From Planctomycetota bacterium (GTDB taxonomy: Bacteria; Planctomycetota; UBA1135; GCA-002686595), in contig JAJDEV010000240.1 of assembly GCA_029259605.1 (NCBI GenBank), positions 1 to 34,858 of the forward strand: a stretch of DNA of 34,858 nt. The letters are read 5' to 3'. Both the position numbers and the translations under genes were made by a program. Positions 8,954-17,325 of the stretch are shown piece by piece; within the stretch, counting starts at the first letter, position 1, and the number at the start of each line of letters is the position of its first letter. The notes under the pieces were generated by a model. The model saw only the letters and a list, made by a program, of their open reading frames with translations. It did not search any database and was not told the DNA's origin.

Positions 8954-9589
8954 CTACACGGTTTCGCGCATCCACGCCGTCGCCAGGCAGTCGGCGTACT
9001 CGTTCCAGCGGTTGCCCGAGTGCGCGGCGATCCAGCGCACGGGACTCGTCGGGTGATCGAGGTAGAGCGCGAAGAGCTCTTGGACCAGGTCCAAGTTCTT
9101 GATCGGCCCGCCCTTCCTCTTCCAACCCTTCTTCTCCCACCCGGCCGCCCACTTCGTCAGCGTGTCGACGCAGAGCTTGCTGTCCGTGTGCACGGTCACC
9201 CGGGCATCGGTCGGCAGCAGCCGGTAGGCCTCGATCAGCGCCTTCAGCTCCATGCGGTTGTTCGTCGTGTCCGCCTCGTGACCGTGGCGCTCCTCGCGCA
9301 CCTCACCGTCCTCGACCCACACGAGGCCCCAGCCTCCACGCCCCGGATTCGGGACCGCGCTGCCGTCCGTGAACACGCCGGACGTCGGGCCGTCCGTGTA
9401 CTTGGCGAGCACTTCGGCGCGCGTGAGGTTCTCTTCCTTCGCCGCGCGACCTCCGCGCCCGCCCGCCTTCTTGCCCGCCTTCTTCGGCGAGTGCGTGCGG
9501 CAGTACTTCGGCTGCCAGCCCGGGTACTTGGCGCGCACGTCGCTCGAGACCTCGAACGGTGCGCCGCAAACGGTGCAGGTGAAGCTCAT
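8954..9589 (-). CDS. rnhA: Ribonuclease HI with N-terminal zinc-ribbon
   Basis: 211 residues from ATG 9589 (the frame is open 22 residues further upstream, but MSFTCTVCGAPF is the natural start). Residues 1-35 carry C5, C8, C30 and H33, spaced as a small zinc-binding ribbon, followed by a Lys/Gly-rich linker at 36-52. The RNase H fold follows with all four acidic catalytic residues: D75 (FTDGSAVPNPG), E114 (NRMELKAL), D136 (VHTDSK) and D200 (NEYADCLA), plus the conserved H190 (AAHSGNRWNE). It cleaves RNA in RNA-DNA hybrids in the cytoplasm. The zinc-ribbon extension is not part of the classical 155-residue enzyme and probably aids nucleic-acid binding. The next gene starts 13 nt downstream. 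Confidence 0.93.
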   Translation of the reverse strand: MSFTCTVCGAPFEVSSDVRAKYPGWQPKYCRTHSPKKAGKKAGGRGGRAAKEENLTRAEVLAKYTDGPTSGVFTDGSAVPNPGRGGWGLVWVEDGEVREERHGHEADTTNNRMELKALIEAYRLLPTDARVTVHTDSKLCVDTLTKWAAGWEKKGWKRKGGPIKNLDLVQELFALYLDHPTSPVRWIAAHSGNRWNEYADCLATAWMRETV

Positions 9590-9645
9590 GGCGCGTGATG
9601 TTAGCGCGGCGCGTCGGGCCGTAGAATCACGGAACGCGCCCCGAG

Positions 9646-9678
9646 GGCGTCGCACACCCGTCGGGGGTCCGCGACGCC
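9646..9678. other. GC-rich hairpin upstream of RNase HI
   Basis: An 8-bp perfect stem (ggcgtcgc at 9646-9653 with gcgacgcc at 9671-9678) encloses a 17-nt loop in which ccc and ggg can also pair. It lies 57-89 nt upstream of the RNase HI start. No U-run follows on either strand, so it does not look like a normal intrinsic terminator; it may be a 5' leader structure or chance in GC-rich DNA. Confidence 0.3.
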
Positions 9679-9705
9679 GCTGGGCCGACCGGATCCGCTC
9701 GTCTG

Positions 9706-9888
9706 CTAGCCCGGGTTATTCATGAGGCTTTGCCGAGATCGACGCAGATGTGCGTCAGATCAGCGCTTCGCGACCGAAGCGCGTGGAGGCGACCTTGACG
9801 GGTCGTCGAACCCGGTGACGAAGGGAAGCGTTGAGATGGCGCGCAGCTGCGTCGATCTCGGTGAAGGCTCATGAATGATCCGGGCTAG
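9706..9888. mobile_element. MITE-like non-autonomous element with 42-bp imperfect terminal inverted repeats
   Basis: Arms 9706-9747 and 9847-9888 are inverted copies matching at 37 of 42 positions; both carry CTAGCCCGG at the outer end, ATTCATGAG further in and CCGAGATCGACGCAG at the inner end. The pairing continues more weakly for about 23 bp more on each side, so nearly the whole 183 bp folds back on itself. The outermost CTAG on each side could be the end of the repeat or a 4-bp target duplication; several DDE insertion-sequence families duplicate YTAR-type sites. No open frame of note lies inside. The right CTAG provides the TAG stop of the gene at 9885-10895. This looks like a short non-autonomous insertion element; the parent transposase is not in the window. 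Confidence 0.6.
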
Positions 9889-10895
9889 ACGTCGCCGATC
9901 AGGAGATCGATCGCGTCGGTCAGGACGACCTTGCCGGGCTCGAGGAAGACCCCCTGGGTGCCGACGAACGTGCCGAGCAGGCTGAGATCGTTCGGGATGG
10001 CGATCGAGTGGACCGCCGGGATGCCGGGGCCCTGCCAGAGGACCGGCGCGCCGGCGAGGCCGGGCGCCGGGGAGAGCGCGATCAGCACCTCGCCGTACGG
10101 CTTGACCAGTCCGCACGGGAAGTTCGGGTGCACGAAGTTGCCGAACCAGTAGGTCCGCGCGACACCGGGCGTCAGTCCCGCCGCGTTCGTCGGGTCGTCC
10201 ATGCGCACGCGCATCACGTCGCCGAGCACCGGCCGATCGCGCGCGCGTTCCGACTGCGGATCGCTGAGCTGAGCGAACCAGACCGTCTTCGGAAGGATGT
10301 GCACGCGGTCGATGATGAAGTTGTTCGAGCGGCCCGAGATCTCGAGCGTGTGGGTTCCGGCCGTGAAGAAGTGCTCGGGGAATTCGCCCGTCTCCTCATA
10401 GCGCGCGTTGAAGTTCCACACGCCGACGCCGCTGGTTCCCGTGTTGTGGAAGAGCTTGAGCCACGGCCCGCCGTCGACGCGCGCCCAGCAATCGTTGTCC
10501 TGGTCCGGCGTCGGGTTGTCGTGGCGGTTGTGGATCCGGATCAGGTAGGTGTCGTCGGCGGGGATGACGAAGCGGAACGGAAGAATGTCGACGCCGGGCG
10601 TCGTGAACAGGTTCGGACCGTCCCACCGGAAGTACCCCGTGCCGGCGTAGCCGGGGATGCTCGACTCGAATTCCCAGTTACCCGTGGGTGCGTGCGACTC
10701 CATCTCGACGACGACGACGCCGGCCGCATCGGCGGCGTACGTCAGCGGATTCAGCGGGCGCGCCTCGATGCTTCCGGTGTGCGCCGGAGCGGTGCATCCG
10801 GAGCGCTGGGTCGCCGTTCCGAACGTCTGTGCGAGGGCGCTCGGGGCAAGGGCGGCGGCGGCAAGAACGGACAGGATCCACGGGGCTCGTTTCAT
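9885..10895 (-). CDS. Exported protein with carbohydrate-binding-like and C-terminal beta domains
   Basis: 336 residues from ATG 10895 (MKRAPWILSVLAAAALAPSALAQ, signal peptide cut after about residue 22); the open frame runs further upstream without a better start. Residues about 30-215 resemble a CBM6/35-like or glycosyl-hydrolase accessory beta sandwich: GYFRWDGPNLF, DTYLIRIHNRHDN, DCWARVDGG, then AGTHTLEISGRSNNFIIDRVHI, the final strand typical of such modules. Residues about 225-336 form a second beta domain with SIAIPNDLSLLG and a hydrophobic ending, similar to the end of the metzincin at 1213-3033. It is probably secreted or cell-surface and sugar-binding; no catalytic motif was recognised. 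Its stop codon TAG falls in the right-hand CTAG of the MITE-like element. Confidence 0.75.
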   Translation of the reverse strand: MKRAPWILSVLAAAALAPSALAQTFGTATQRSGCTAPAHTGSIEARPLNPLTYAADAAGVVVVEMESHAPTGNWEFESSIPGYAGTGYFRWDGPNLFTTPGVDILPFRFVIPADDTYLIRIHNRHDNPTPDQDNDCWARVDGGPWLKLFHNTGTSGVGVWNFNARYEETGEFPEHFFTAGTHTLEISGRSNNFIIDRVHILPKTVWFAQLSDPQSERARDRPVLGDVMRVRMDDPTNAAGLTPGVARTYWFGNFVHPNFPCGLVKPYGEVLIALSPAPGLAGAPVLWQGPGIPAVHSIAIPNDLSLLGTFVGTQGVFLEPGKVVLTDAIDLLIGDV

Positions 10896-11382
10896 GATGT
10901 GGGGCTCGATTCGCGGGTGTTCAGGGTGCTGGACGAGGTGCGCGGAGCGTGGCCGCTCGCGTTTCGAGGCAACAAGTGTGGGAATCGAACACGTCCGAGT
11001 CGACGATGGCGCGGCGCAAATCGTGCGGGATCGCGATTCGCGACCGGCCCCGGAACAACGCAGCGGACCCTTTGCATCGGCTTCTCGAGCCCCCTGAGCG
11101 AAAGGTCCCAGAGGAAGCCTACCGCGCCCGCGCCGCCCGCGTCCGTAGCTGGCGTGCCCGCAAGGACTTCCGCACATCGGCGCGAGCGCTTCCGCGCACT
11201 CCGGAGGCGCGAGAATCCCGCCAGAACGTCGCGCGCAGCGTTGCTGTATCCCCGGGCTTCCCGTTTGCTAAAGGGAGCGGCGGCGCTCGATCGCTCGACG
11301 CCGTTTCGATCATCGAACGGGGAGGACGACGCGCGGCGCAAGGTCGCGCGCGAATGCCCCAGGACCTTGGAGAGACCGCCCG
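10896..11382. other. 487-bp divergent intergenic region
   Basis: Between the divergent genes starting at 10895 (-) and 11383 (+). Both upstream frames stay open through parts of it, but with Arg-rich, shadow-like translations. I found no tRNA, no convincing terminator and no clear promoter boxes. A weak GGAGA lies about 11 nt before ATG 11383. It presumably holds the two divergent promoters. Confidence 0.5.
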
Positions 11383-12903
11383 ATGAAGCGCCGTTCGCCT
11401 CGCACTTGGATCCTCGCGCTGGCCCTTGCCCCGGCTTTCGCGGCCCCCGCACTCGGGCTCGAAGACGACCACCTCGACTTCGAGACCTACGCCAAGACGT
11501 TCCTCGACGACAACGACCTTCCGAGTGACCTCTCGTTCCAGGAGGTCATCGACGGGAGCACCTTCCTGCGCGTGGAGCTCGGCTCGTTCGACCTGCGCAT
11601 CCCGCGCGCACAGATGGAGGAGCGCTCCGACGGCGATCGCGTGATCGAGGCGGCGCACACGCTGATCAAGCTCCAGAAGATCTGGTACGACTGGCGGGGG
11701 AACGAGAACATCGACCCCGCCGACTGGACGACGCTCGACAAGTGGGTCAAGACGTGGTCGGCGCGCAAGCTCGCATCGTGCGACGGCGGCGACGTGTCGC
11801 TGCTCGTTCAACTCAGCGCGAAGGAGAAGATCGTCGAAGCGGCGACGCGGTTGAGCGAGGCGACGAACTACCCCGAGTCCACGGTCAAGCGCGTCGGCAA
11901 CAAGAACATCCTCGTGCTCGCGCCCAACCGGAAGAACTTCCTCGAGGTCGTCGCCGTGGCGGGCCAGCTGACAAAGAGCAAGCGGGCGGACCTCTGGGTC
12001 GACAAGATGATTCGTCAGGGCGCGGCGTGGTTCGACTGGACCCAAATCATCGCGCTCGAGAACTGCAGCTTCCCGGTGGACTACAAGCATCCGTTCAACG
12101 GGATCCCCCTCGACGAATCGAACAAGACCGGCTTCAACCAACACATCGCCGATCGCGGCGGCATGCTGCTCTTGCGCAAGGAGTTCGTGCGTCAGGGCAC
12201 GCACTTCTTCGAGGAAGCGCTCGGCGTGAACCTCGTCATCGCGACGGCCGGTGAGAACGGGATCTTCTCCGCCGAGTGGAACATCTCGTACCACACGGCC
12301 GGCGGAAGGACCGAGCCGTACACGCGCTTCGTTCCCGGCGGCAACCCGAGCGGCGGCGTGCTGCCACCGCGCAAGGCGACGGCCGGACCGACGACGATCT
12401 CGGGCAGCATCGGAGCGCTGGAGGGACCGTACCGCGCGGGCAATGGCGACGGCTTCTTCAAGGAGCAACTCCGCAACGGCCAGAAGGACGGTGCGAAGAT
12501 CGCGTCGAAGGTCAAGGACGCGCCGTTCCCGAAGGACAAGCGCCCGTACTTCCGCGTCACGTCGAACGAGACGCACGAGCAGAGCTTCGTGACCGCACCG
12601 TTCCTCGGCGACGACGCCGAGGGCAAGAAGCTTCCGCCCAACGACTACCTGGACGACTACGAAGACTTCTTCCGCGCCTACCGCTCGTCCTTCGTCGAGT
12701 GGCTCAAGACGCGCGGCGCAGGCTCGCCCGACGCCTCGGCCGCGATGTTCCGCCAGATGATCCAGAAGCTCGCGACGCGCGAACCGGGCGTCAAGATCGA
12801 CTCGATCGCCGAGGAGATCTACGGCACGCCGTTCAGCGACACGGATCCCGCGACGGACAGCCTCGAGTGGCGCTTCCTCGACTGGCTCGCGAACGGCAAG
12901 TAG
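11383..12903 (+). CDS. Exported protein of unknown function
   Basis: 506 residues from ATG 11383, with GGAGA a short distance upstream. A signal peptide (MKRRSPRTWILALALAPAFAAPALG) is evident. The mature protein is charged and soluble-looking, with a Trp-rich helical part (IWYDWRGNENIDPADWTTLDKWVKTWSARK at about 100-130), a long helical and mixed middle, a Gly/Pro stretch near 320-340 (FVPGGNPSGGVLPPRK) and a C-terminal acidic segment with YLDDYEDFFRAYRSSFVEWLK. I recognise no catalytic motif or named family. It reads as a genuine gene from composition, length and signal peptide. It is transcribed toward slyX/msrAB, whose stop is 35 bp away on the other strand. Confidence 0.75.
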   Translation: MKRRSPRTWILALALAPAFAAPALGLEDDHLDFETYAKTFLDDNDLPSDLSFQEVIDGSTFLRVELGSFDLRIPRAQMEERSDGDRVIEAAHTLIKLQKIWYDWRGNENIDPADWTTLDKWVKTWSARKLASCDGGDVSLLVQLSAKEKIVEAATRLSEATNYPESTVKRVGNKNILVLAPNRKNFLEVVAVAGQLTKSKRADLWVDKMIRQGAAWFDWTQIIALENCSFPVDYKHPFNGIPLDESNKTGFNQHIADRGGMLLLRKEFVRQGTHFFEEALGVNLVIATAGENGIFSAEWNISYHTAGGRTEPYTRFVPGGNPSGGVLPPRKATAGPTTISGSIGALEGPYRAGNGDGFFKEQLRNGQKDGAKIASKVKDAPFPKDKRPYFRVTSNETHEQSFVTAPFLGDDAEGKKLPPNDYLDDYEDFFRAYRSSFVEWLKTRGAGSPDASAAMFRQMIQKLATREPGVKIDSIAEEIYGTPFSDTDPATDSLEWRFLDWLANGK

Positions 12904-12938
12904 CACGGTCGAGCGCGATTCGCGTCACCCGTCCCCCG

Positions 12939-13157
12939 TCAATAGTGAGGCGGCCGCTCGCTGAGCGGATCGACCTCTTCGCCTTCGCCGCCGCCGCCGC
13001 GCGACGCGATCCGCTTCTCGAGTTCGGTCACGCGGCGCAGGAGCTGTTCGATCTCGCGCGTCTGCTCGAGCACGACGCCGTTCAACGCGTCGACGGTGTG
13101 CTCGAGGAAGCCGAGCTTGGTCTCGAGCTCCACGCGCTCTTTCGTGCGGTCATTCAT
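12939..13157 (-). CDS. slyX: SlyX family protein
   Basis: 72 residues from ATG 13157. It is almost entirely one coiled-coil helix ([20 protein letters not shown] and on through [12 protein letters not shown]), then a Gly/acidic linker and the ending PLSERPPHY. SlyX proteins are about 72 residues, coiled-coil, and end in PPHY, so the match is strong although the biochemical role is unknown. The start overlaps the last 8 nt of msrAB on the same strand (stop at 13150-13152), which points to translational coupling. A longer frame from 13322 also reads through but its N-terminal part is Arg/Ser-rich shadow. Confidence 0.88.
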   Translation of the reverse strand: MNDRTKERVELETKLGFLEHTVDALNGVVLEQTREIEQLLRRVTELEKRIASRGGGGEGEEVDPLSERPPHY

Positions 13158-14337
13158 CCGTTTGCGCCTGCTCTTGCTCGAACGCCTGCGCGTACTTCGC
13201 GTACTCGGTGCCCGCGAGCTCGGCCGCGGGCACGAAGCGCAGCGCTGCCGAGTTGATGCAGTAGCGCAACCCCGTCGTCGGGGGACCGTCGTCGAACACG
13301 TGCCCGAGGTGCGAGTCGCCATAGCGGCTGCGCACTTCGGTGCGCTCGTACCCGAGCTTCTTGTCCGTGTCGCGCGCGATGAACGCGGGCTCGAGCGGCC
13401 GGTCGAAGCTCGGCCAGCCCGTGCCCGACTCGAACTTGTGCAGCGAGCTGAAGAGCGGCTCGCCCGACACGATGTCGACGTAGATGCCGGCCTCGTGGTT
13501 GTCCCAGTAGGTGTTTCGGAACGCGCGCTCGGTGCCCTCGTTCTGGGTCACGTCGAACTGCAGCTCGGTGAGCCGGCTGCGCAGCGCGTCGGCGCTCGGC
13601 TTCTCGAACTTCGCCCACGGGTTCGCCGGTCCGCGCGGCGTGTACTTCACGTCGTCGCCCCACACGCTCTTCAGATAGGCGTCGCGCCTCGACCCCTTGC
13701 GGTACGAGTAGTAGCGGTCGGGATCCTTCTTGTAGAAGTCCTGGTGGTACTCCTCCGCCGGGAAAAAGCGTTCGAACGGCGTCACCGCCGTGACGATCTC
13801 CCCATCGAAGCGGCCCGACTCGGCCAGCGCCTGCTTCGACGCCTCGGCGGCTGCGCGTTGCGCGTCGTCGTGCGCGAAGATCTCCGAGCGGTACTGCGTC
13901 CCGCGGTCGACGAACTGACCGCCCGCGTCGGTCGGGTTGATCTGGCGCCAGAAGATCTGGAGCAGGTCGTCATAGGTGATGACCGCCGGATCGAAGGTGA
14001 CCTGCACCGACTCGGTGTGGCCGGTCGTGCCGGAGCACACCTCTTGATAGGTGGGGTCGGGATCGTGCCCTCCGGAGTAGCCCGAGACCGCCGACACGAC
14101 GCCGGGCACCCCCTCGAACGGAACCTCGACGCACCAGAAGCAGCCACCGGCGAAGGTGGCGCGCTCGAACGTCTCGGGATCCGCGGTCGCCTCGACGACG
14201 GACACGGGATCGCCGGCTCCGTGCTCGCCTGCGCCCTGCGCGGACGAGCCATGGTCCTGCGCGTGGCACGCGGCGAGGACGACGAACGGGGCGAGCAACA
14301 GCTGCCGGCCCGGAAGGAAGGGTCGCATTCGATTCAT
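13150..14337 (-). CDS. msrAB: Lipoprotein bifunctional methionine sulfoxide reductase MsrA-MsrB
   Basis: 395 residues from ATG 14337. A lipobox LAAC with C24 follows a hydrophobic stretch ([12 protein letters not shown]), so the enzyme is likely an outside-facing lipoprotein repairing oxidised methionines in exported proteins. The MsrA domain begins at about residue 60 with GCFWC at 65-69 (C66 catalytic) and includes [22 protein letters not shown]. The MsrB domain occupies the C-terminal third: [20 protein letters not shown], then SGTGWPSF and the catalytic [11 protein letters not shown] with C360. The two CxxC zinc pairs of many MsrB enzymes are absent, as in PilB-type fusions. The reading frame is open far upstream, but this start fits the signal peptide. 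slyX overlaps its 3' end. Confidence 0.93.
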   Translation of the reverse strand: MNRMRPFLPGRQLLLAPFVVLAACHAQDHGSSAQGAGEHGAGDPVSVVEATADPETFERATFAGGCFWCVEVPFEGVPGVVSAVSGYSGGHDPDPTYQEVCSGTTGHTESVQVTFDPAVITYDDLLQIFWRQINPTDAGGQFVDRGTQYRSEIFAHDDAQRAAAEASKQALAESGRFDGEIVTAVTPFERFFPAEEYHQDFYKKDPDRYYSYRKGSRRDAYLKSVWGDDVKYTPRGPANPWAKFEKPSADALRSRLTELQFDVTQNEGTERAFRNTYWDNHEAGIYVDIVSGEPLFSSLHKFESGTGWPSFDRPLEPAFIARDTDKKLGYERTEVRSRYGDSHLGHVFDDGPPTTGLRYCINSAALRFVPAAELAGTEYAKYAQAFEQEQAQTDE

Positions 14338-14563
14338 GTCTGGATCTCCGAGCGCTGCCTGCGTCGCGCGCCGCGACGCGTGACGGGGATTCGCGCCATG
14401 CGCAAGCCTAGCAGGCGCGACGTCCACGAAGGATGCGCGCGGAGCGATTCGCGGTCCCGTGCCGCGCGAGGACGGGGTAGGCTGCGCGCGTGAGGTCCAC
14501 GCGATCAGGGCGACTCCGCCTTCCGCTCCTTCTCGGGCTCGCGCCGGCGGTCCGCGGCGAGTG

Positions 14564-16117
14564 ATGGGGATGCCGCAACTCGAATCGGAGCGCGAAGCGT
14601 GCTCCCCCATCGCGAGCGCGTTGCTGTGGGCCGCGCTCGTCGTCTCGTGCCTCGCCGCCTCCGCGCACTTCAACGCGCTCGCGCCGTGCGGGCGTTGGCT
14701 GAACGCGGTCTTCGGCGCCGAGCTGTGGTACGAGAACGATCCGTCGGGCTCGTACATCGCCAGCGCGCACGAGCTGCTCTCCGCGCCCAGCCCGTTGTTC
14801 CCTGGCCATCCGGGCACGCCGCTCCAGCTCGGCTTGCTCGGCGTGCAGGGCGCGTACTTCACCGCCGTCGCGCCCGACGGGATGGGCTTCACCGAGTTCA
14901 CCGCGCGTCACATCGATCGCGTCCACGAGCTCTCGAAGCTGTTCGCGACCGCGCTGCACCTGGCGTCGTTCTTCGCGGTGTACGCCTTCGCCGCGCGGCT
15001 CCTCTCCAGCCGGCGCGCGGCGCGCTTCGCGACGTTCGCCTACGCGACGAGCTTCCCGGTGCTCTACTTCCTGTCGCGCGTGTCGGTCGAGCCGCTCATG
15101 GTGCTGTTCTTCTGCACCACGGTGCTGGCGGTGTGGCGCGCGCAGCGCGAATACGAACGAGGCGCGAGCGGAGCGGCGTGGTGCGCGCTCGCCGGCGTGC
15201 TCGCGGCGTCGGGGCTCGTCACGAAGCTGCACTTCCTCGGCCCGCTCCCCGGCTTCGCGATGCTGGTCCTGTTCGTCGGGACGAAAGCGCCGCGTCGCGA
15301 GCGCATCCGCGCGGTGCTCGCCGTGCTCGTCGGCACGGCCGTCGCGCTCGCCGCGTGGTCGTTCGTCATCGATTGGGGCGAGCTCGCGGACAAGTGGCTG
15401 CGCGTCGGCCAGATCCGCGGCAGCGGCCGGCGTTACGAGTCGTTCTGGCCGGGCGCGACTCCGGGCGGGTTGTTCCTGCTCTGCGAGTTGCTGCTCGTCG
15501 TGCTCGGTACGATCGGACTCGTTCGCTCGCTGCGCAACCGACCCGAGCGCCGCGCCGCCACGCTCTGGGTCTCGCTGTACGTGCTCTTCTCGCTCGCGAT
15601 CTGGGGCTACCGCGTCATCGCGCGCGGCGGTGACTTCCGCTGCTTCCACTACCTGTTCTTCTTCGTGATGTGGCTCGCCGTCTTCGCGGGTGATCTCACG
15701 AACGACGCCTTCGCGCGCTTCGGTGCGCGCGCGCGGATCGCGGCGTCGGGGCTCTGGCTCGTGCTCTTGCACGGCGTCGCGCTCGCCTCGCTGGTCGAAA
15801 CGCGCGCCTACGACGGCGAGCAGTTCGCGCGCATCGCGGACGTGCACGCGCTCGTGCGTTCCCTCGAGCCCGACGAGACGATCGCGCTGACGACGCGCCC
15901 CGGCTTCTTCAAGCTCAACCGTCTGCTCGTCGGCATCGACAAGGGCGGGAGCAACATCCACGGACTCTCGACGCGCTATGCGCCGGACGCGCGCACGTCC
16001 GCGCTGGCCGCCGCCTACTCCGAGCTCTTCGTGCGCATGGACAAGCGCGACGTCCCCGCGGACGCGCGCACGGGCGAGCTCGAGGAGTTCGGACCGTTCG
16101 CCGTGCTTTCGCCCTGA
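14564..16117 (+). CDS. GT-C-like multi-pass membrane glycosyltransferase
   Basis: 517 residues from ATG 14564 (a second ATG is at 14570; the frame is open back to 14459 with shadow-like sequence). There is a hydrophobic segment at the N-terminus ([17 protein letters not shown]), then a periplasmic loop with [17 protein letters not shown] and [11 protein letters not shown], then about nine more membrane segments and a soluble C-terminal region of about 100 residues. The topology and the early acidic residue followed by Y and helix fit the GT39/PMT-like GT-C superfamily, but the classical DE pair is replaced by ND, so the family call is tentative. It is divergent from msrAB (226-bp gap) and 131 bp upstream of the epimerase gene, suggesting a role in the same glycan pathway. 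Confidence 0.72.
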   Translation: MGMPQLESEREACSPIASALLWAALVVSCLAASAHFNALAPCGRWLNAVFGAELWYENDPSGSYIASAHELLSAPSPLFPGHPGTPLQLGLLGVQGAYFTAVAPDGMGFTEFTARHIDRVHELSKLFATALHLASFFAVYAFAARLLSSRRAARFATFAYATSFPVLYFLSRVSVEPLMVLFFCTTVLAVWRAQREYERGASGAAWCALAGVLAASGLVTKLHFLGPLPGFAMLVLFVGTKAPRRERIRAVLAVLVGTAVALAAWSFVIDWGELADKWLRVGQIRGSGRRYESFWPGATPGGLFLLCELLLVVLGTIGLVRSLRNRPERRAATLWVSLYVLFSLAIWGYRVIARGGDFRCFHYLFFFVMWLAVFAGDLTNDAFARFGARARIAASGLWLVLLHGVALASLVETRAYDGEQFARIADVHALVRSLEPDETIALTTRPGFFKLNRLLVGIDKGGSNIHGLSTRYAPDARTSALAAAYSELFVRMDKRDVPADARTGELEEFGPFAVLSP

Positions 16118-16248
16118 GCGGCGAAAGACCCTCTGGTCCGTTAGCAAGACCTCGCGGGCGCGGCTAGGATTCACGCGTTCGCGCTGAGCGCGCCCATCGT
16201 GTCGATTCCCAAGAGTCCCCTACGCCGCTCCGGCGCGGCCGCGCGCCC

Positions 16249-17325
16249 GTGAGTGTCCTGATCGTGACGGGCTCCGCCGGCCTGATCGGTTCCGAGGTCG
16301 TGCGCCTGTTCCACGCCCGCGGTTTCGACGTGATCGGCGTCGACAACGACATGCGGCGCGTGTTCTTCGGCGACGAGGCTTCGACGGCGTGGAGCCGCGA
16401 GGCCCTCGAGCGCGACCTCGAGCGCTACACCCACGCGGACATCGACATCCGTGACAAGGGCGCGGTCGACGCGCTCTTCGCGCGCTACGGCAAGGCGATC
16501 ACGTGCGTCGTGCACACCGCGGCGCAGCCGTCGCACGACTGGGCCAAGCAGGATCCGGTCACGGACTTCTCGGTCAACGCGACCGGCACGCTGGTCCTGC
16601 TCGAGGCCACGCGCGCGCACTGCCCGGACGCGAGCTTCCTGTTCACGTCGACGAACAAGGTGTACGGCGATCGGCCGAACGAGCTCCCGCTCGTCGAGCT
16701 CGAGACGCGCTGGGAGCTCGACGAAACGCACCCGTTCCACGCGCACGGCATCGACGAGTCGATGTCGATCGACCAGTGCACGCACTCGCTGTTCGGCGCG
16801 TCGAAGGCGGCGGCGGACCTCCTGGTGCAGGAGTACGGGCGCTACTTCGGGATGCAGACCGGCGTGTTCCGCGGCGGCTGCCTGACGGGCGGCGGGCACT
16901 CGGGCACCGAGCTGCACGGCTTCCTGTCGTACCTCATGCGCTGCTGCCTCGAGGGGCGCGCGTACACGATCTTCGGGTACGGCGGCAAGCAGGTGCGCGA
17001 CAACATCCACTCGTACGACCTGGCGGAGATGCTGTGGCACTTCCACGAAGCGCCGCGGCCGGGCGAGGTCTACAACGCGGGAGGCGGCAGGCACAGCAAC
17101 TGTTCCTTGCTCGAGGCGGTCGCGTTGTGCGAGGAGCTCACCGGGCGCTCGATGACGACGGCGTACGACGCGACGAACCGTGTCGGCGACCACATCTGGT
17201 ACATCAGCGACACGTCCAAGTTCCGCGCGCACTACCCGAACTGGTCGTACCGCTACGACCTGCGCGGGATCCTGGAGTCGGTCCTCGAGGGGTGGAACGC
17301 GCGGCTCGGGCGTAAGGGCTCGTGA
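16249..17325 (+). CDS. NAD-dependent epimerase/dehydratase, CDP-paratose 2-epimerase-like
   Basis: 358 residues starting at GTG 16249. The Rossmann motif GSAGLIG spans residues 8-14. [15 protein letters not shown] and [17 protein letters not shown], then [15 protein letters not shown], and later [22 protein letters not shown] and [17 protein letters not shown] are all signatures of the CDP-paratose/tyvelose 2-epimerase branch of extended SDRs. The YxxxK catalytic pair reads F182-GAS-K186 (SLFGASK), so the usual Tyr is Phe; I believe this occurs in this sub-branch but cannot check. It probably makes a nucleotide sugar for surface glycan. Its TGA overlaps the next gene's GTG by 4 nt (GTGA), and the following genes are in the same operon. 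Confidence 0.88.
   Translation: MSVLIVTGSAGLIGSEVVRLFHARGFDVIGVDNDMRRVFFGDEASTAWSREALERDLERYTHADIDIRDKGAVDALFARYGKAITCVVHTAAQPSHDWAKQDPVTDFSVNATGTLVLLEATRAHCPDASFLFTSTNKVYGDRPNELPLVELETRWELDETHPFHAHGIDESMSIDQCTHSLFGASKAAADLLVQEYGRYFGMQTGVFRGGCLTGGGHSGTELHGFLSYLMRCCLEGRAYTIFGYGGKQVRDNIHSYDLAEMLWHFHEAPRPGEVYNAGGGRHSNCSLLEAVALCEELTGRSMTTAYDATNRVGDHIWYISDTSKFRAHYPNWSYRYDLRGILESVLEGWNARLGRKGS

Noticed and set aside
10970..11010. tRNA T-arm-like string (ggaatcgaacacg)
   Set aside because: The flanking bases do not pair as a T stem, and no acceptor or anticodon arm can be drawn.
16118..16248. Possible terminator or promoter between the GT-C gene and the epimerase
   Set aside because: Only a 4-bp stem (gacc/ggtc) without a T run; nothing convincing for a promoter.
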